Assembly (NCBI GenBank): GCA_020249285.1
Contig: JADCFX010000017.1
Span: 1-64,000, forward strand
DNA: 64,000 nucleotides
Origin: Roseomonas sp.
GTDB lineage: Bacteria > Pseudomonadota > Alphaproteobacteria > Acetobacterales > Acetobacteraceae
Reading direction: 5' to 3'
Shown here: piece by piece, positions 43,020 to 53,431 of the stretch
Position numbering within the stretch: the first letter of the stretch is position 1
Layout: every line of letters starts with the position of its first letter
Position numbers and translations under genes: made by a program
The notes under the pieces: generated by a model
What the model was told of the DNA's origin: nothing
Seen by the model: the letters and a program-made list of their open reading frames with translations, nothing else
Databases searched by the model: none

Positions 43020-44423
43020 TCACGTCTTGGCTTTTTTTGGCAGAGTCTTTTCCGCAAAGCGGGCCACCAGATCGGCCAAATGGCCGATTTCCGATAGACC
43101 CATGCCTTCCGGGGCCGCCGCTGTGCGGCCGCCACGCGCCACCCGGCGCGGCAGGCTGGCACCAGAAAATCCTAGCTTGGCCGCTTCCCGCAGGCGCAGT
43201 TCCGCCTGGGATACCTGGCGCACCTCGCCGGAAAGCCCGACCTCACCAAAATAAACCGCACCAGAATCCGTGGGCTGATCCGTCGCCGCCGAAATCAACG
43301 CCGCCGCCACCGCCAAATCCGCCGCCGGTTCGGTGATGCGCAAGCCCCCGGCGATGTTGAGATAAACATCATTCTGGCCAAGACTCATGCCGCAACGCGC
43401 TTCCAAGACCGCCAGCAGCATGGAAAGCCGCCCAGAATCCCAGCCCACCACCTGCCGTCGCGGGGAACCGCCCGAAGAAGGCGACAGCAGCGCCTGGATT
43501 TCCACCAGCACAGGCCGCGTGCCTTCAATGCCGGCAAAGACGGCCGAGCCCGAAACATTGCCCCGCCGTTCCGCCAAAAACAGCGCCGATGGATTGGCAA
43601 CTTCCACCAGGCCGCGATCCGTCATTTCGAAAACGCCGATCTCATCCGTCGCGCCAAAGCGGTTCTTCACCGCGCGCAGGATGCGGAATTGATGGCCTCG
43701 ATCGCCTTCGAAATAAAGCGTCGCATCCACCATATGTTCCAGCACGCGCGGCCCGGCCAAAGTGCCTTCCTTGGTGACGTGCCCCACCAGCACAAGGGCA
43801 AAGCCGCGTGCCTTGGCCAGCCGGATCAATTCAGCCGCGCAAGCGCGCACCTGCGCCACCGTCCCCGGCGCTGAATCCAGCGCATCCAGCCAAACGGTCT
43901 GGATCGAATCCATCACCACCAGCGCGGCATCTGTTTCCCGTTCCAGGCTGGCGCCGATATCGCGCAAGGCCGAAGCCGCCGCCAATTCCATCGGGCTATC
44001 GGAAAGCCCAAGGCGCGCGGCGCGTAGCCTGACCTGCTCCACCGCTTCTTCGCCGGAGATATACAGAACCCGCCGACCGCCAGAGGCCAAGCGCGCCGCC
44101 GCTTGCAGCAGGATGGTGGATTTGCCGATGCCGGGGTCGCCGCCCACCAGCACGGCGGAGGCCGGCACGAAGCCACCGCCCAAAACGCGATCAAGCTCCG
44201 CAATGCCGGTCACGATGCGCGGCGGGGGCGCGGAGTCGCCCTTCAGGCCGACAAATTCAACGCGGCGCCCGCCGGCGGTTTTGGCGGCGGGGCCGGGGCC
44301 GCGCGGGGCGGTGGTTTCTTCGATCAGCGTATTCCAGTCGCCACAAGCATCGCAGCGCCCCTGCCATTTGGGGCTGACCGCCCCACAGGCCTGGCAAACG
44401 AAACGACTGCGATCTTTGGCCAT
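43020..44423 (-). CDS. radA: DNA repair protein RadA
   Basis: A 467-residue RecA-like branch-migration helicase. The N-terminal zinc finger is VCQACGAVSPKWQGRCDACGDW (CX2C-X12-CX2C), Walker A is GGDPGIGKSTIL, the RadA-specific KNRFGATDEIGVFEM motif follows, and a Lon-protease-like C-terminal domain contains the DLAVAAALISAATDQP segment. It aids recombinational repair. Complete in length. It precedes cvpA by 33 bases on the same strand. Confidence 0.95.
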   Translation of the reverse strand: MAKDRSRFVCQACGAVSPKWQGRCDACGDWNTLIEETTAPRGPGPAAKTAGGRRVEFVGLKGDSAPPPRIVTGIAELDRVLGGGFVPASAVLVGGDPGIGKSTILLQAAARLASGGRRVLYISGEEAVEQVRLRAARLGLSDSPMELAAASALRDIGASLERETDAALVVMDSIQTVWLDALDSAPGTVAQVRACAAELIRLAKARGFALVLVGHVTKEGTLAGPRVLEHMVDATLYFEGDRGHQFRILRAVKNRFGATDEIGVFEMTDRGLVEVANPSALFLAERRGNVSGSAVFAGIEGTRPVLVEIQALLSPSSGGSPRRQVVGWDSGRLSMLLAVLEARCGMSLGQNDVYLNIAGGLRITEPAADLAVAAALISAATDQPTDSGAVYFGEVGLSGEVRQVSQAELRLREAAKLGFSGASLPRRVARGGRTAAAPEGMGLSEIGHLADLVARFAEKTLPKKAKT

Positions 44424-44440
44424 TCAGGCGCGCGCGCGGA

Positions 44441-45127
44441 TCAGATGATCTTGGTGCGGATGTCGCCCACGCCCTCAACAAAGCCTTCCAGCACATCACC
44501 ACGCACCACGGCGGCGACCCCTTCGGGCGTGCCGGTCATGATCAGGTCTCCGGGGGCCAATTCCACAAGTTCGGACAAATTGGCGATGACTTCGGGCACG
44601 GACCAAATCAGCTTTGAAAGGTCAGAGGTCTGCGTGACCTTGCCATTCACCTTGAGTTCGATCTTGCCCTTGGATGGGTCTATCCCGGCGGCGGGCACCA
44701 GCAGGCCCATGGGGGCGGATTTGTCGAAGCCCTTGCCCATATCCCAGGGACGGCCGGTCTTTTTCGCCTCATTCTGGATATCGCGGCGGGTCATGTCCAA
44801 GCCGGCGCAATAGCCCCAGACATGGGAAAGCGCGTCAGCGACCGAGATGATGCGCCCGCCACGCCCAATGGCGACAACCAATTCCATTTCATGATGCAGC
44901 GATTTGGTGACGGAGGGGTAGGGCATATCTGCGCCATTGATCACCACGGAATCCGCCGGTTTGGCGAAGTAGAAGGGCGGTTCGCGGGTTGGGTCGCTGC
45001 CCATTTCGATGGCGTGCTCAGCGTAATTGCGCCCGACGCAGAAAATGCGGCGCACCGGGAAAAGCGCGTCACTGCCCTTGATTGGCAGCGCGGCGACAGG
45101 CGGGGGCGGGAAGACATAGGACACCAT
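44441..45127 (-). CDS. Fumarylacetoacetate hydrolase family protein
   Basis: A 228-residue FAH-superfamily enzyme. The signature blocks are [16 protein letters not shown] near the N-terminus, [14 protein letters not shown] with the acidic metal ligand, [21 protein letters not shown] and the C-terminal [15 protein letters not shown]. Such proteins hydrolyse or decarboxylate beta-diketo acids; fumarylpyruvate hydrolase and oxaloacetate decarboxylase are close relatives. No metabolic neighbour decides between them. Confidence 0.87.
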   Translation of the reverse strand: MVSYVFPPPPVAALPIKGSDALFPVRRIFCVGRNYAEHAIEMGSDPTREPPFYFAKPADSVVINGADMPYPSVTKSLHHEMELVVAIGRGGRIISVADALSHVWGYCAGLDMTRRDIQNEAKKTGRPWDMGKGFDKSAPMGLLVPAAGIDPSKGKIELKVNGKVTQTSDLSKLIWSVPEVIANLSELVELAPGDLIMTGTPEGVAAVVRGDVLEGFVEGVGDIRTKII

Positions 45128-45259
45128 CCGAGCGACTCCTTCGGCTATTCCAAGCCGCTATACCCCCAGCCGAGGGCTGCCGGAAGGCGGGGCCAGGGCT
45201 TTGAGTGTCATCTTAAGTTGACGGCGCATCTGTCTGAGGTGGCGAGATTCTGCCCGAAC

Positions 45260-45290
45260 AAAAACGCCCGGTCAGGGGGGTGACCGGGCG
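45260..45290 (-). terminator. Rho-independent terminator
   Basis: CGCCCGGTCA (45265-45274) and TGACCGGGCG (45281-45290) form a perfect 10-bp stem with a six-base loop. Read on the minus strand the stem is followed by TTTTTGTT, so it ends transcripts from the NUDIX gene and the possible small ORF after it. Confidence 0.85.
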
Positions 45291-45425
45291 CTACTTTGTA
45301 TTTTCCGATCGGAAAGGTCGGGCGAGCCGGCAGGGGATGCCGGGATCGCGACCGCCGGCAAAGCCATGGCCGACAAGGATTTTGTAGAACATTTGGACGA
45401 AAAAGCAAAGCCCCAAAAGCGACAC
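45291..45425 (-). CDS. Possible small ORF after the NUDIX gene
   Basis: A GTG at 45425, one base after the NUDIX stop, opens a 44-codon frame: a hydrophobic N-terminal half (SLLGLCFFVQMFYKILVG) followed by a basic tail, with its stop directly abutting the terminator stem. The close spacing to both neighbours is suggestive, but there is no clear ribosome binding site and no homologue is known to me. It may simply be the untranslated end of the message. Confidence 0.25.
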   Translation of the reverse strand: MSLLGLCFFVQMFYKILVGHGFAGGRDPGIPCRLARPFRSENTK

Positions 45426-45426
45426 G

Positions 45427-46041
45427 TTAGCCAGTTCGGCCGCGCAGGATGCGCAGCGCCAGATGCTGGATGAGCATGACCGTCTTTGCATCAATAATTC
45501 GGCCGTCCTCAACCATCGACAACGCTTCCTCCAGCGTAGTCTCAATGACCTTGATGTCCTCCCCTTCTTGATACACACCCCGACTCGCGCCGGTTTCGAC
45601 CGTTCCAGTGTAGGGCGCGACAAAGAAGTGGAGCCGCTCTGTAACCGAGCCGGGGCTCATGTAGAATTCTCCGATCTTCTCGATCTTTCCCAGTGTCAGG
45701 CCCGTCTCCTCCTCCGCCTCCTTGCGGATTGCGGTCTCTGGATCCCGTGCATCAAGAAGCCCTGCACAAGCCTCAATCAGGTCGTCATCGTGGCCTGTGA
45801 CAAAGGCGGGAAGACGGAACTGCCGTGTCAGGACGACTGTCGCCCGTTCGACATTGTACGGCAGCACGACCGCGCCGTGGCCGCGATCGTAAGTTTCGCG
45901 CGTCATATCCTGCCAGCCACCGTCGCTGCGACGGTACGACAGCTCGTATTTCGTCAGCACGCCCCAGTCGTCCGCGAGAACGCGCTGGGTGCGGATGATG
46001 GCCCGGGGACCGGACTCTCTGCTGCTTGAGGTGTCCATCAT
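45427..46041 (-). CDS. NUDIX hydrolase, NudK/ADP-ribose pyrophosphatase-like
   Basis: A 204-residue hydrolase of nucleoside diphosphates linked to another group. The Nudix box is read from LLDARDPETAIRKEAEEETG continuing into LTLGKIE (GX5EX7REUXEEXGU form with Lys in place of the Arg). The N-terminal VLADDWGVLTKYELSYRR and the TERLHFFVAPY region fit GDP-mannose pyrophosphatase NudK. By eye codon choice seems slightly different from neighbouring genes, so recent transfer is possible. An ATG at 46041 or 46038 starts it. Confidence 0.82.
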   Translation of the reverse strand: MMDTSSSRESGPRAIIRTQRVLADDWGVLTKYELSYRRSDGGWQDMTRETYDRGHGAVVLPYNVERATVVLTRQFRLPAFVTGHDDDLIEACAGLLDARDPETAIRKEAEEETGLTLGKIEKIGEFYMSPGSVTERLHFFVAPYTGTVETGASRGVYQEGEDIKVIETTLEEALSMVEDGRIIDAKTVMLIQHLALRILRGRTG

Positions 46042-46084
46042 GTGTGCCCCGTAGAAATGTTCATGGCCGCGTTAAGAAACAGTT

Positions 46085-46870
46085 TCACTCCGCCGCAGCG
46101 GCAAGCTTCGTCCCGGCATGGGCGGCAGCGGCGCGGCCAAAGGCCTCGAAGATCGCGCGGCTGTCGGCGTCTCGTTCCCAGTCATATTCGGGGTGCCATT
46201 GCACGCCAATCGCGAAGCCGCGTGCGCCTTCCACCCGCACCGCTTCAATGGTGCCATCCGGTGCCCAGCCTTCCGCGACCAGCCTCGGCGCCAGGCACTG
46301 CACCGCCTGATTATGCAGGGAATTTACCGCAAGCTGAGCCGCCGCGCGTGACGGCGCGGTAAGCGTCGCGGCCAAGGCCCCGGCGCCGTCAATCCGCACC
46401 AGATGCGCCTTGCCGGTCCTCACCAGCGGGATTTTCTGATCCGATGGCGTGGAATGATCCATCCGCCCGGGCAAATCCTGCACGCGCTGATCCAGGCTGC
46501 CACCCAGCGCCACATTCAATTCCTGCATGCCGCGGCAAATCGCGAGCAAAGGCACCCCCGCCGCAATGGCGGCGCGGATCAGCGGCAGGGTTGTGGCGTC
46601 TCGGTCCTGGTCTTCCGGCGTGCCTTCGACATGGGGTGGGCCATCATAATGGCCGGGCCAGACATTGGACCGGCTGCCGGTCAGGATCAGACCATTGATG
46701 TGGGACAGGTAATCTTCTGCCGCTTCTTCACCCGCCGCCGGCAGCAGCACCGGGGTGCCGCCCACCGGGCCGCGCACCACGCGCACATAGCTGTCAGACG
46801 CCGCGTGATTGGGCGTGCCGAAGATACCGAAAGGCTTGATGCAGCAGGAAATGCCAATCAGGGGTCTCAT
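46085..46870 (-). CDS. Gamma-glutamyl-gamma-aminobutyrate hydrolase family protein
   Basis: A 261-residue class-I glutamine-amidotransferase-like hydrolase (peptidase C26, PuuD-like). The catalytic cysteine is in LAICRGMQELNVALGG and the His-Glu pair in IGVQWHPEYD. The oxyanion region GLILTGSRSNVWPGHY also matches. It would hydrolyse a gamma-glutamyl amide, such as gamma-glutamyl-GABA in putrescine breakdown. No other polyamine gene is adjacent, so the substrate is uncertain. Confidence 0.87.
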   Translation of the reverse strand: MRPLIGISCCIKPFGIFGTPNHAASDSYVRVVRGPVGGTPVLLPAAGEEAAEDYLSHINGLILTGSRSNVWPGHYDGPPHVEGTPEDQDRDATTLPLIRAAIAAGVPLLAICRGMQELNVALGGSLDQRVQDLPGRMDHSTPSDQKIPLVRTGKAHLVRIDGAGALAATLTAPSRAAAQLAVNSLHNQAVQCLAPRLVAEGWAPDGTIEAVRVEGARGFAIGVQWHPEYDWERDADSRAIFEAFGRAAAAHAGTKLAAAAE

Positions 46871-46952
46871 GGGATGTTACATTTCCGCGACACCATGGCG
46901 GGATCAAGGCGATTCGGTTGATTTGGGAAGATTTTTTTGAGGCATGGGGATG

Positions 46953-47246
46953 TCAGGGCGCATATCCCTCTATCATGACGACTTGGCTTTCGGTTGTCTC
47001 AATCCGCAGTTTCAACAGCGGCGCATATTCCGCACTTGAATAGAAGGCGCGGACGGCATCCAGGCTGGGGAATTCCAGCACGATGATACGATTGAAGCCA
47101 TCGGCATTCTCAAGCTTTTCCATCGTGCCGCCACGCACAACATAGCGCCCGCCATATTGCGCGATCACCGCCGGCACGCCGACGCGATAACGCTCAAAAC
47201 CCTCTGGGTCAGTCACTTTGAGGTTTGCGATCAGATAGCCGGGCAT
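46953..47246 (-). CDS. DUF1330 domain-containing protein
   Basis: A 97-residue protein of the dimeric alpha-beta-barrel superfamily. It starts with PGYLIANLKVTDPEGFERYR and has GGRYVVRGGTMEKLE and RIIVLEFPSLDAVRAFYSSAEY, the typical DUF1330 blocks. No biochemical function is established. It sits 11 bases upstream of the GST gene's 3' end on the same strand but is downstream in transcription of it. Confidence 0.85.
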   Translation of the reverse strand: MPGYLIANLKVTDPEGFERYRVGVPAVIAQYGGRYVVRGGTMEKLENADGFNRIIVLEFPSLDAVRAFYSSAEYAPLLKLRIETTESQVVMIEGYAP

Positions 47247-47257
47247 AGGGTTCTCCT

Positions 47258-47890
47258 TCAGGTCAGTGGTGGCGCCAGCCAGCGTTGAAAGCCGGGCCTT
47301 TCGCCAAGCTTGGCATACCAGCGCGCCAGGGTGGAGAATTCCGGCATGCCCGGCAGGCGTACCTCAGGGCCAAACCAGCGCCGGGCGTAACAGCCCAGCA
47401 CGATATCGGCGATGGTCATGGTCGCGCCATCCAGATAGGGCCCGCCATGGCGCGCGATCCAGACATCAACTATCGCCCAGCATTCGCCGGCTGCCTTAGC
47501 AGCCCCTTCAATCTGCGCCATGTCGCGCTTTTCGGGTGGCGTGCGCACCAGGCCCCAGAACAGGTTGCGCTCCGCGGGGCCGAGTGTCGAAAGCTGCCAA
47601 TCCATCCAGCGATCCGCCGAAGCGCGCGCTGCCGGGTCCGCCGGGTAAAGCGGGCTTTGGTATTTCATCCCCAGATACCGCAGCACACTATTCGATTCCC
47701 ACAGGATGACATCGCCATCTTCAAGCGTCGGCACGCGGCCATTCGGGTTCATGGCGCGGTAATCCGCATCATTCACCCGGCCATGTTCCATGCCGGCATC
47801 CACGCGGTCATAAGCCTGCCCGATCTCATCGAGCATCCACAGCACCTTCTTCACATTTATCGAATTGGTGCGGCCCCAAAGCTTCAGCAT
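47258..47890 (-). CDS. Glutathione S-transferase family protein
   Basis: A 210-residue GST. The thioredoxin-like N-terminal domain has LWGRTNSINVKKVLWMLDEIG (a serine after RTN as probable catalytic residue), the cis-proline NPNGRVPTLEDGDVILWESNSVLRYL motif for glutathione binding, and a helical C-terminal domain. It is located right after gshB on the minus strand, with one base between the genes, so a glutathione-using enzyme is coupled to glutathione synthesis. Confidence 0.87.
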   Translation of the reverse strand: MLKLWGRTNSINVKKVLWMLDEIGQAYDRVDAGMEHGRVNDADYRAMNPNGRVPTLEDGDVILWESNSVLRYLGMKYQSPLYPADPAARASADRWMDWQLSTLGPAERNLFWGLVRTPPEKRDMAQIEGAAKAAGECWAIVDVWIARHGGPYLDGATMTIADIVLGCYARRWFGPEVRLPGMPEFSTLARWYAKLGERPGFQRWLAPPLT

Positions 47891-47891
47891 T

Positions 47892-48842
47892 TCAGCGCCT
47901 TTTCGCTTCAATCGCGTCCCAGATGGCGCGTTCCAGATGCACACCATCAAACCGCGCCAATTCCTGCAAGCCGGTCGGGCTGGTGACGTTGATTTCCGTG
48001 AGGTAGCCGCCAATCACGTCAATGCCGACAAAAATCATCCCGCGCGCCTTCAATTCCGGGCCGATACGCGCACAGATTTCCCGCTCTCGGTCGGTCAGCT
48101 TGGTGGGTTCGGGCCGGCCACCGACATGCATATTGGACCGCGCCTCACCGGCTGCCGGCACGCGGTTGATGCCGCCCATGGCGACGCCATCCACCAGGAT
48201 GATGCGCTTATCACCTTCACGCACTGCGGGCAGGTATTGCTGGATCATCAGCGGCTCGCGGGAGCGTTCCGTGAAAAGCTCCACCAGCGCATTCATGTTG
48301 GGATCATCGGGGCGGAGGTGAAACACCCCCGCGCCGCCATTGCCGAAAAGCGGCTTGATGATGATGTCGCCATGTTCCGCCCGGAAGGCCGCGATGCGGC
48401 GTCGGTCCGCCGTGACCATCGTGACGGGCATCAAATCCGGGAAATGGGTGACAAACAGCTTTTCCGGCGCATTGCGGACCTGGGCCGGGTCATTCACCAC
48501 CAGCGTCTTGGGGTGGATATGTTCCAGGATATGGGTGGCCGTGATGTAGCCCATATCAAAGGGCGGGTCCTGGCGCATCAGCACCACATCGGCATCGCGG
48601 CCAAGGTCCAATTCCACCTCAGCCCCGAAGGTGAAGTGGTTGCCATATTCGCGCCGGAGGGTGATGGGCCGCGCCCAGGCGGTAACGCGCCCACCGCGCA
48701 GCGCCAGATCCCGGACATGGTAATGCCAAAGCTTATGGCCGCGCGCCTGGGCTTCCAGCATCAGGGCGAAGGTGGAATCGCCATCAATATTGATGGTTTC
48801 GATAGGGTCCATCTGGACCGCGACGCGGAGGGAAGTGGTCAT
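47892..48842 (-). CDS. gshB: Glutathione synthase
   Basis: A 316-residue ATP-grasp enzyme joining gamma-glutamylcysteine and glycine. It shows [30 protein letters not shown] at the start, [16 protein letters not shown], the ATP-grasp segment [14 protein letters not shown] and the C-terminal INVTSPTG. The ATG at 48842 is chosen since the upstream frame starts only at a TTG. The gene may be the first of gshB-gst(-DUF1330). Upstream is a 204-base divergent gap to the ABC transporter operon. Confidence 0.94.
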   Translation of the reverse strand: MTTSLRVAVQMDPIETINIDGDSTFALMLEAQARGHKLWHYHVRDLALRGGRVTAWARPITLRREYGNHFTFGAEVELDLGRDADVVLMRQDPPFDMGYITATHILEHIHPKTLVVNDPAQVRNAPEKLFVTHFPDLMPVTMVTADRRRIAAFRAEHGDIIIKPLFGNGGAGVFHLRPDDPNMNALVELFTERSREPLMIQQYLPAVREGDKRIILVDGVAMGGINRVPAAGEARSNMHVGGRPEPTKLTDREREICARIGPELKARGMIFVGIDVIGGYLTEINVTSPTGLQELARFDGVHLERAIWDAIEAKRR

Positions 48843-49046
48843 GGATGCACCCCAGGGGTTGGCTTTCAAGAGGTCTTGAAGCCGAGAAAGCGGCGCTGCG
48901 CCAGCCCAGCCCCCCAGCCCCTAAGCGGCGCGGTTTACGAAAGCGGTTGCCATGGCCGTTAATCCTTGCCTAACCTACGGCAAGCCTTGGCCGGAACGCG
49001 GTCTGGGAAGAGGCAAACAACGAATAAAGCAAGGAGGATCCGAATT

Positions 49047-50402
49047 ATGGCAGATATCAAACGGCGTACGCTTTTGCGCTCTGGTGCCGGGGTCGCGGCA
49101 GCGGGTGTGCTTTCAGCCCCCATGGTCCATGCCCAAGGCACGGGCGGCACGCTCCGCTGCGGCTTCTGGGACCATTGGGTGCCCAATGGCAATGTGATCA
49201 TGCGCCAGCTTTGCGCCGAATGGGGCCAGGCCAATCGCGTTGATGTGCAGATGGATACCGTGACATCCAATGGCAACCAGATTCTGTTGACCATCAACGC
49301 CCAGGCGCAATCGCGCACCGGCTATGATCTGATGTCCTTCCCCGCCTGGGAACCGAGCAACCACCAGCGCATGCTTGAGCCGGTTGATGATGTTATGCGC
49401 AACCTGACCCAGAAATACGGCGCCGTGACCCCGGCGGCGGAATATCTGGGCAAGCCAGGTGGCACTTGGGTGGCCATCCCTGCCGTGGCCGGCACACAGT
49501 TGAAGCCCGCTTGCGTGCGTTTTGACCTGATGCAGCAGCATGCCGGCATTGACATTCGCGCCATGTGGCCTGCGACCAACGCGGCTGGCCCGACGGCTGA
49601 TCAATGGAATTGGGAAACCTTCGCCCGTGCCGCAGAAGCCTGCCACAGGGCTGGCTTTTCCTTCGGACTTCCCATGGGCAGCTTTACCGATGCGGTGGAT
49701 TGGGTGGGCGCGCTTTTCGAATCCTATGGCGCCTTCATGATGGATGCACGCGGCACGATCACGGTGCGCAACAATGCCAAGCTGCGTGCGGCGGTGGAAA
49801 TGTGCGCCCGCATCAGCCGCTTCCTGCCCAATGATGTCTGGGCCTGGGATGATGGCGGCAATAACCGCGCGCTGATTTCCGGCCGTTCCGCGCTGATCTT
49901 CAACCCGCCTTCAGCCTGGGCGGTGGCGAAGCGGGATGCGCCGCAGGTTGCCGAAAATTGCTGGACCGTGCCGATGCCCTCCGGGCCGGAAGGGCGCTTC
50001 GCGGCCTATCTGCCCTATTTCTGGGGTATCTGGAATTTCAGCCGTAGCAAGGGCGCGGCCAAGGCCTTCCTGGAATGGCTGTCTGATCGTGCGCAGGCGG
50101 AACGCCAGACCAATGGGTCTAATGGTTATGACATTCCGCCCTTCGCCAGCATGTCGGACTTCAAGGTTTGGGAAACGGAAGGCCCACCGGTAGGTACGGT
50201 CTATAACTACCCGGTGCGCGCGCACCACAACGCGAAGACCTCCATCGCCATGGCGCCCGCGCCGGCCGCGATGGCGGTGCAGATGTATAATCAGGGCCTG
50301 AATACCAAGCTCGTTGCCCGTATTGTGCAGGGTGGCGAGTCCGTGGATCAGGCGCTGGGCTGGGTGGAGCGCGAGCTCAACACCATCCGCCGCGGCGGCT
50401 GA
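49047..50402 (+). CDS. ABC transporter extracellular solute-binding protein (family 1)
   Basis: A 451-residue periplasmic receptor with a Tat-type signal (KRRTLLRSGAGVAAAGVLSAPMVHAQ). The mature part is a family-1 (MalE/UgpB-like) binding protein: LRCGFWDHWVP at the start, and DLMSFPAWEPSNH, MLEPVDDVM blocks. It binds a sugar, polyol or related compound. AAGGAGGA precedes the ATG at 49047. First gene of a six-gene operon with two permeases, an ATPase and two dehydrogenases. Confidence 0.87.
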   Translation: MADIKRRTLLRSGAGVAAAGVLSAPMVHAQGTGGTLRCGFWDHWVPNGNVIMRQLCAEWGQANRVDVQMDTVTSNGNQILLTINAQAQSRTGYDLMSFPAWEPSNHQRMLEPVDDVMRNLTQKYGAVTPAAEYLGKPGGTWVAIPAVAGTQLKPACVRFDLMQQHAGIDIRAMWPATNAAGPTADQWNWETFARAAEACHRAGFSFGLPMGSFTDAVDWVGALFESYGAFMMDARGTITVRNNAKLRAAVEMCARISRFLPNDVWAWDDGGNNRALISGRSALIFNPPSAWAVAKRDAPQVAENCWTVPMPSGPEGRFAAYLPYFWGIWNFSRSKGAAKAFLEWLSDRAQAERQTNGSNGYDIPPFASMSDFKVWETEGPPVGTVYNYPVRAHHNAKTSIAMAPAPAAMAVQMYNQGLNTKLVARIVQGGESVDQALGWVERELNTIRRGG

Positions 50403-50462
50403 TTGCGCGCATGACAGGCGGCACCGCGCCGCCCGTCTTTCACTTCAGGAAAGGTTCAGACC

Positions 50463-51425
50463 ATGGCCGCTGACGCCAGCATGGCGCCAATTATGCCTTC
50501 TGCGCCCGGTTCGGGGCGTGCTTCCAGCCTGCAACGCTTGGCGCGGCGGCGTTCGACCATTGCCGTGCTGATGACCATGCCCTTGCTTGTGGTGCTGATC
50601 GGCCTGGTCGCCTACCCTGCCGGCTACGGGATTTACCTTTCCACGCTTAATCGCCGCATGACCGGCTTTATGGAAGGCGAATGGCTGCCCACCGGTCTCG
50701 GCAATTTTGAGATTTTGTTCGAAAGCGAGACCTTCTGGGCAGTTGCCTGGCAATCCTGCATCTTCGCCATTACGGCGGTGATCCTGAAGGCGTTGGTCGG
50801 GTTTTGGCTGGCCCATATGCTGCACCACATCCCAAGCAAGGGGCAGCGGAAATGGCGTGGCATGTTGCTGGTGCCCTGGGTTATTCCGCCGGCGCTTTCC
50901 ACGCTTGGCTGGTGGTGGATGTTTGACCCTGCCTATTCTTCCATCAATTGGCTTTTTCAGGTTGTTGGCATTCCAGCCGTTCCCTGGCTTGGCGAGAAAT
51001 GGTGGGCACGGCTTTCCATCATCATCGTCAATGTCTGGTATGGCGCGCCCTTCTTCATGATCATGTATCTGGCGGCGCTGAAATCTGTGCCGGAACAGCT
51101 TTATGAGGCCGCGGCGATTGATGGCGCCACAAGCTGGCAGCGCCTGCGCTATGTGACGCTGCCGATGATGGCGAACATCATTTCCATCACGGTGCTATTC
51201 AGCCTGATCGTCACCTTCGCCAATTACGATATTGTGCGCGTGTTGACGAATGGCGGGCCCCGGGATTTGACGCATGTATTCGCCTCCTACGCTTTCCAGG
51301 TTGGGATTCTTTCCGGCAATATCCCACGCGGTGCCGCGGTAAGCCTGTTCATGTTCCCAATCCTTGCCATTTGCGCCTTCTTCGTGCTGCGTGGCGTCAC
51401 CCGTCGCAATAAGGAGCAGATGTAA
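50463..51425 (+). CDS. Carbohydrate ABC transporter permease (MalF/UgpA type)
   Basis: A 320-residue inner-membrane permease with six hydrophobic helices. The EAA loop is LYEAAAIDGATSWQRLRYVTLPMM, and the following LVTFANYDIVRVLTNGGP block is the usual CUT1 permease ending. It pairs with the next gene, whose ATG overlaps its TAA by one base. AGGAAAGG precedes the start region. Confidence 0.9.
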   Translation: MAADASMAPIMPSAPGSGRASSLQRLARRRSTIAVLMTMPLLVVLIGLVAYPAGYGIYLSTLNRRMTGFMEGEWLPTGLGNFEILFESETFWAVAWQSCIFAITAVILKALVGFWLAHMLHHIPSKGQRKWRGMLLVPWVIPPALSTLGWWWMFDPAYSSINWLFQVVGIPAVPWLGEKWWARLSIIIVNVWYGAPFFMIMYLAALKSVPEQLYEAAAIDGATSWQRLRYVTLPMMANIISITVLFSLIVTFANYDIVRVLTNGGPRDLTHVFASYAFQVGILSGNIPRGAAVSLFMFPILAICAFFVLRGVTRRNKEQM

Positions 51426-52324
51426 TGTCCGCGACCGTGGCAACCAATCGCGATATGCCGAGCCTTTATGGCAAGGCAGGATCGCTCCGTTCAGAACGGC
51501 GCTGGGCGCTGATCTGGGCGTATATTTCGCTGATTTTTTCGGCGATTATTCTACTGACGCCGCCGGTCTATATGCTGATCACCAGCCTTAAGACCAGTGC
51601 CGAGATTGCCGATCAAAGGGGCAATCCCTGGATTGTCCGCAATCCCACGCTGGAAAATTACTGGGAGCTGATCACGAATTCGCTGTTTCAGGGCTTCTTC
51701 ATCAATAGCGTGGTCGTGACCGTGGTGGTTGTGGCGCTGACGATGGTGATTTCGATCCTGGCGGCCTTTGCGCTGGCGCGGATGCGTTTCTGGGGCAGCC
51801 AGGTATTGGCCACCGGTGTGTTCCTGACCTATCTGGTGCCGGATACGCTGTTGTTTATTCCGCTCTATCAGATTGTGGGTGGGCTCGGCTTGCTCAATTC
51901 CATCTGGGGGCTGGTGTTGGTCTATCCGACCCTGACCGTGCCCTTCTGCACCTGGATCATGATTGGCTATTTCGCCTCCATCCCCAAGGAATTGGATGAG
52001 GCTGCGCTGATTGATGGCGCCACCTGGCCGCAAATGCTGATGAAGATTTTTATTCCCGTGGCGTTGCCTGGCATTATCGCGGCGACGATCTTCGCCTTCA
52101 CGGTTTCCTGGGCTGCCTTTGTCTATCCAACGGCCTTCATCACAACACCGGATCAGATGCCGCTCACTATCGGCGTTGTCTCGCAGCTGGTGCGTGGGGA
52201 TGTCTTCGTCTGGGGGCAGATCACGGCAGGCGCCTTGCTGGCCGCGCTGCCGCCGGTGATCGTTTACGCCTTCCTCATGGATTATTATATCGCTGGCCTG
52301 ACCGCCGGCGCGACCAAGGGTTGA
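51425..52324 (+). CDS. Carbohydrate ABC transporter permease (MalG/UgpE type)
   Basis: A 299-residue permease with six hydrophobic helices. The EAA loop is LDEAALIDGATWPQMLMKIFIPVALPG and the LITSLKTSAEI segment after the first helix is typical of the MalG/UgpE partner. It forms the channel with the preceding permease. The start overlaps the previous stop (TAATG), and the ATPase gene follows after six bases. Confidence 0.9.
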   Translation: MSATVATNRDMPSLYGKAGSLRSERRWALIWAYISLIFSAIILLTPPVYMLITSLKTSAEIADQRGNPWIVRNPTLENYWELITNSLFQGFFINSVVVTVVVVALTMVISILAAFALARMRFWGSQVLATGVFLTYLVPDTLLFIPLYQIVGGLGLLNSIWGLVLVYPTLTVPFCTWIMIGYFASIPKELDEAALIDGATWPQMLMKIFIPVALPGIIAATIFAFTVSWAAFVYPTAFITTPDQMPLTIGVVSQLVRGDVFVWGQITAGALLAALPPVIVYAFLMDYYIAGLTAGATKG

Positions 52325-52330
52325 TCGAAA

Positions 52331-53430
<1,100 letters not shown>

Positions 53431-53431
<1 letters not shown>

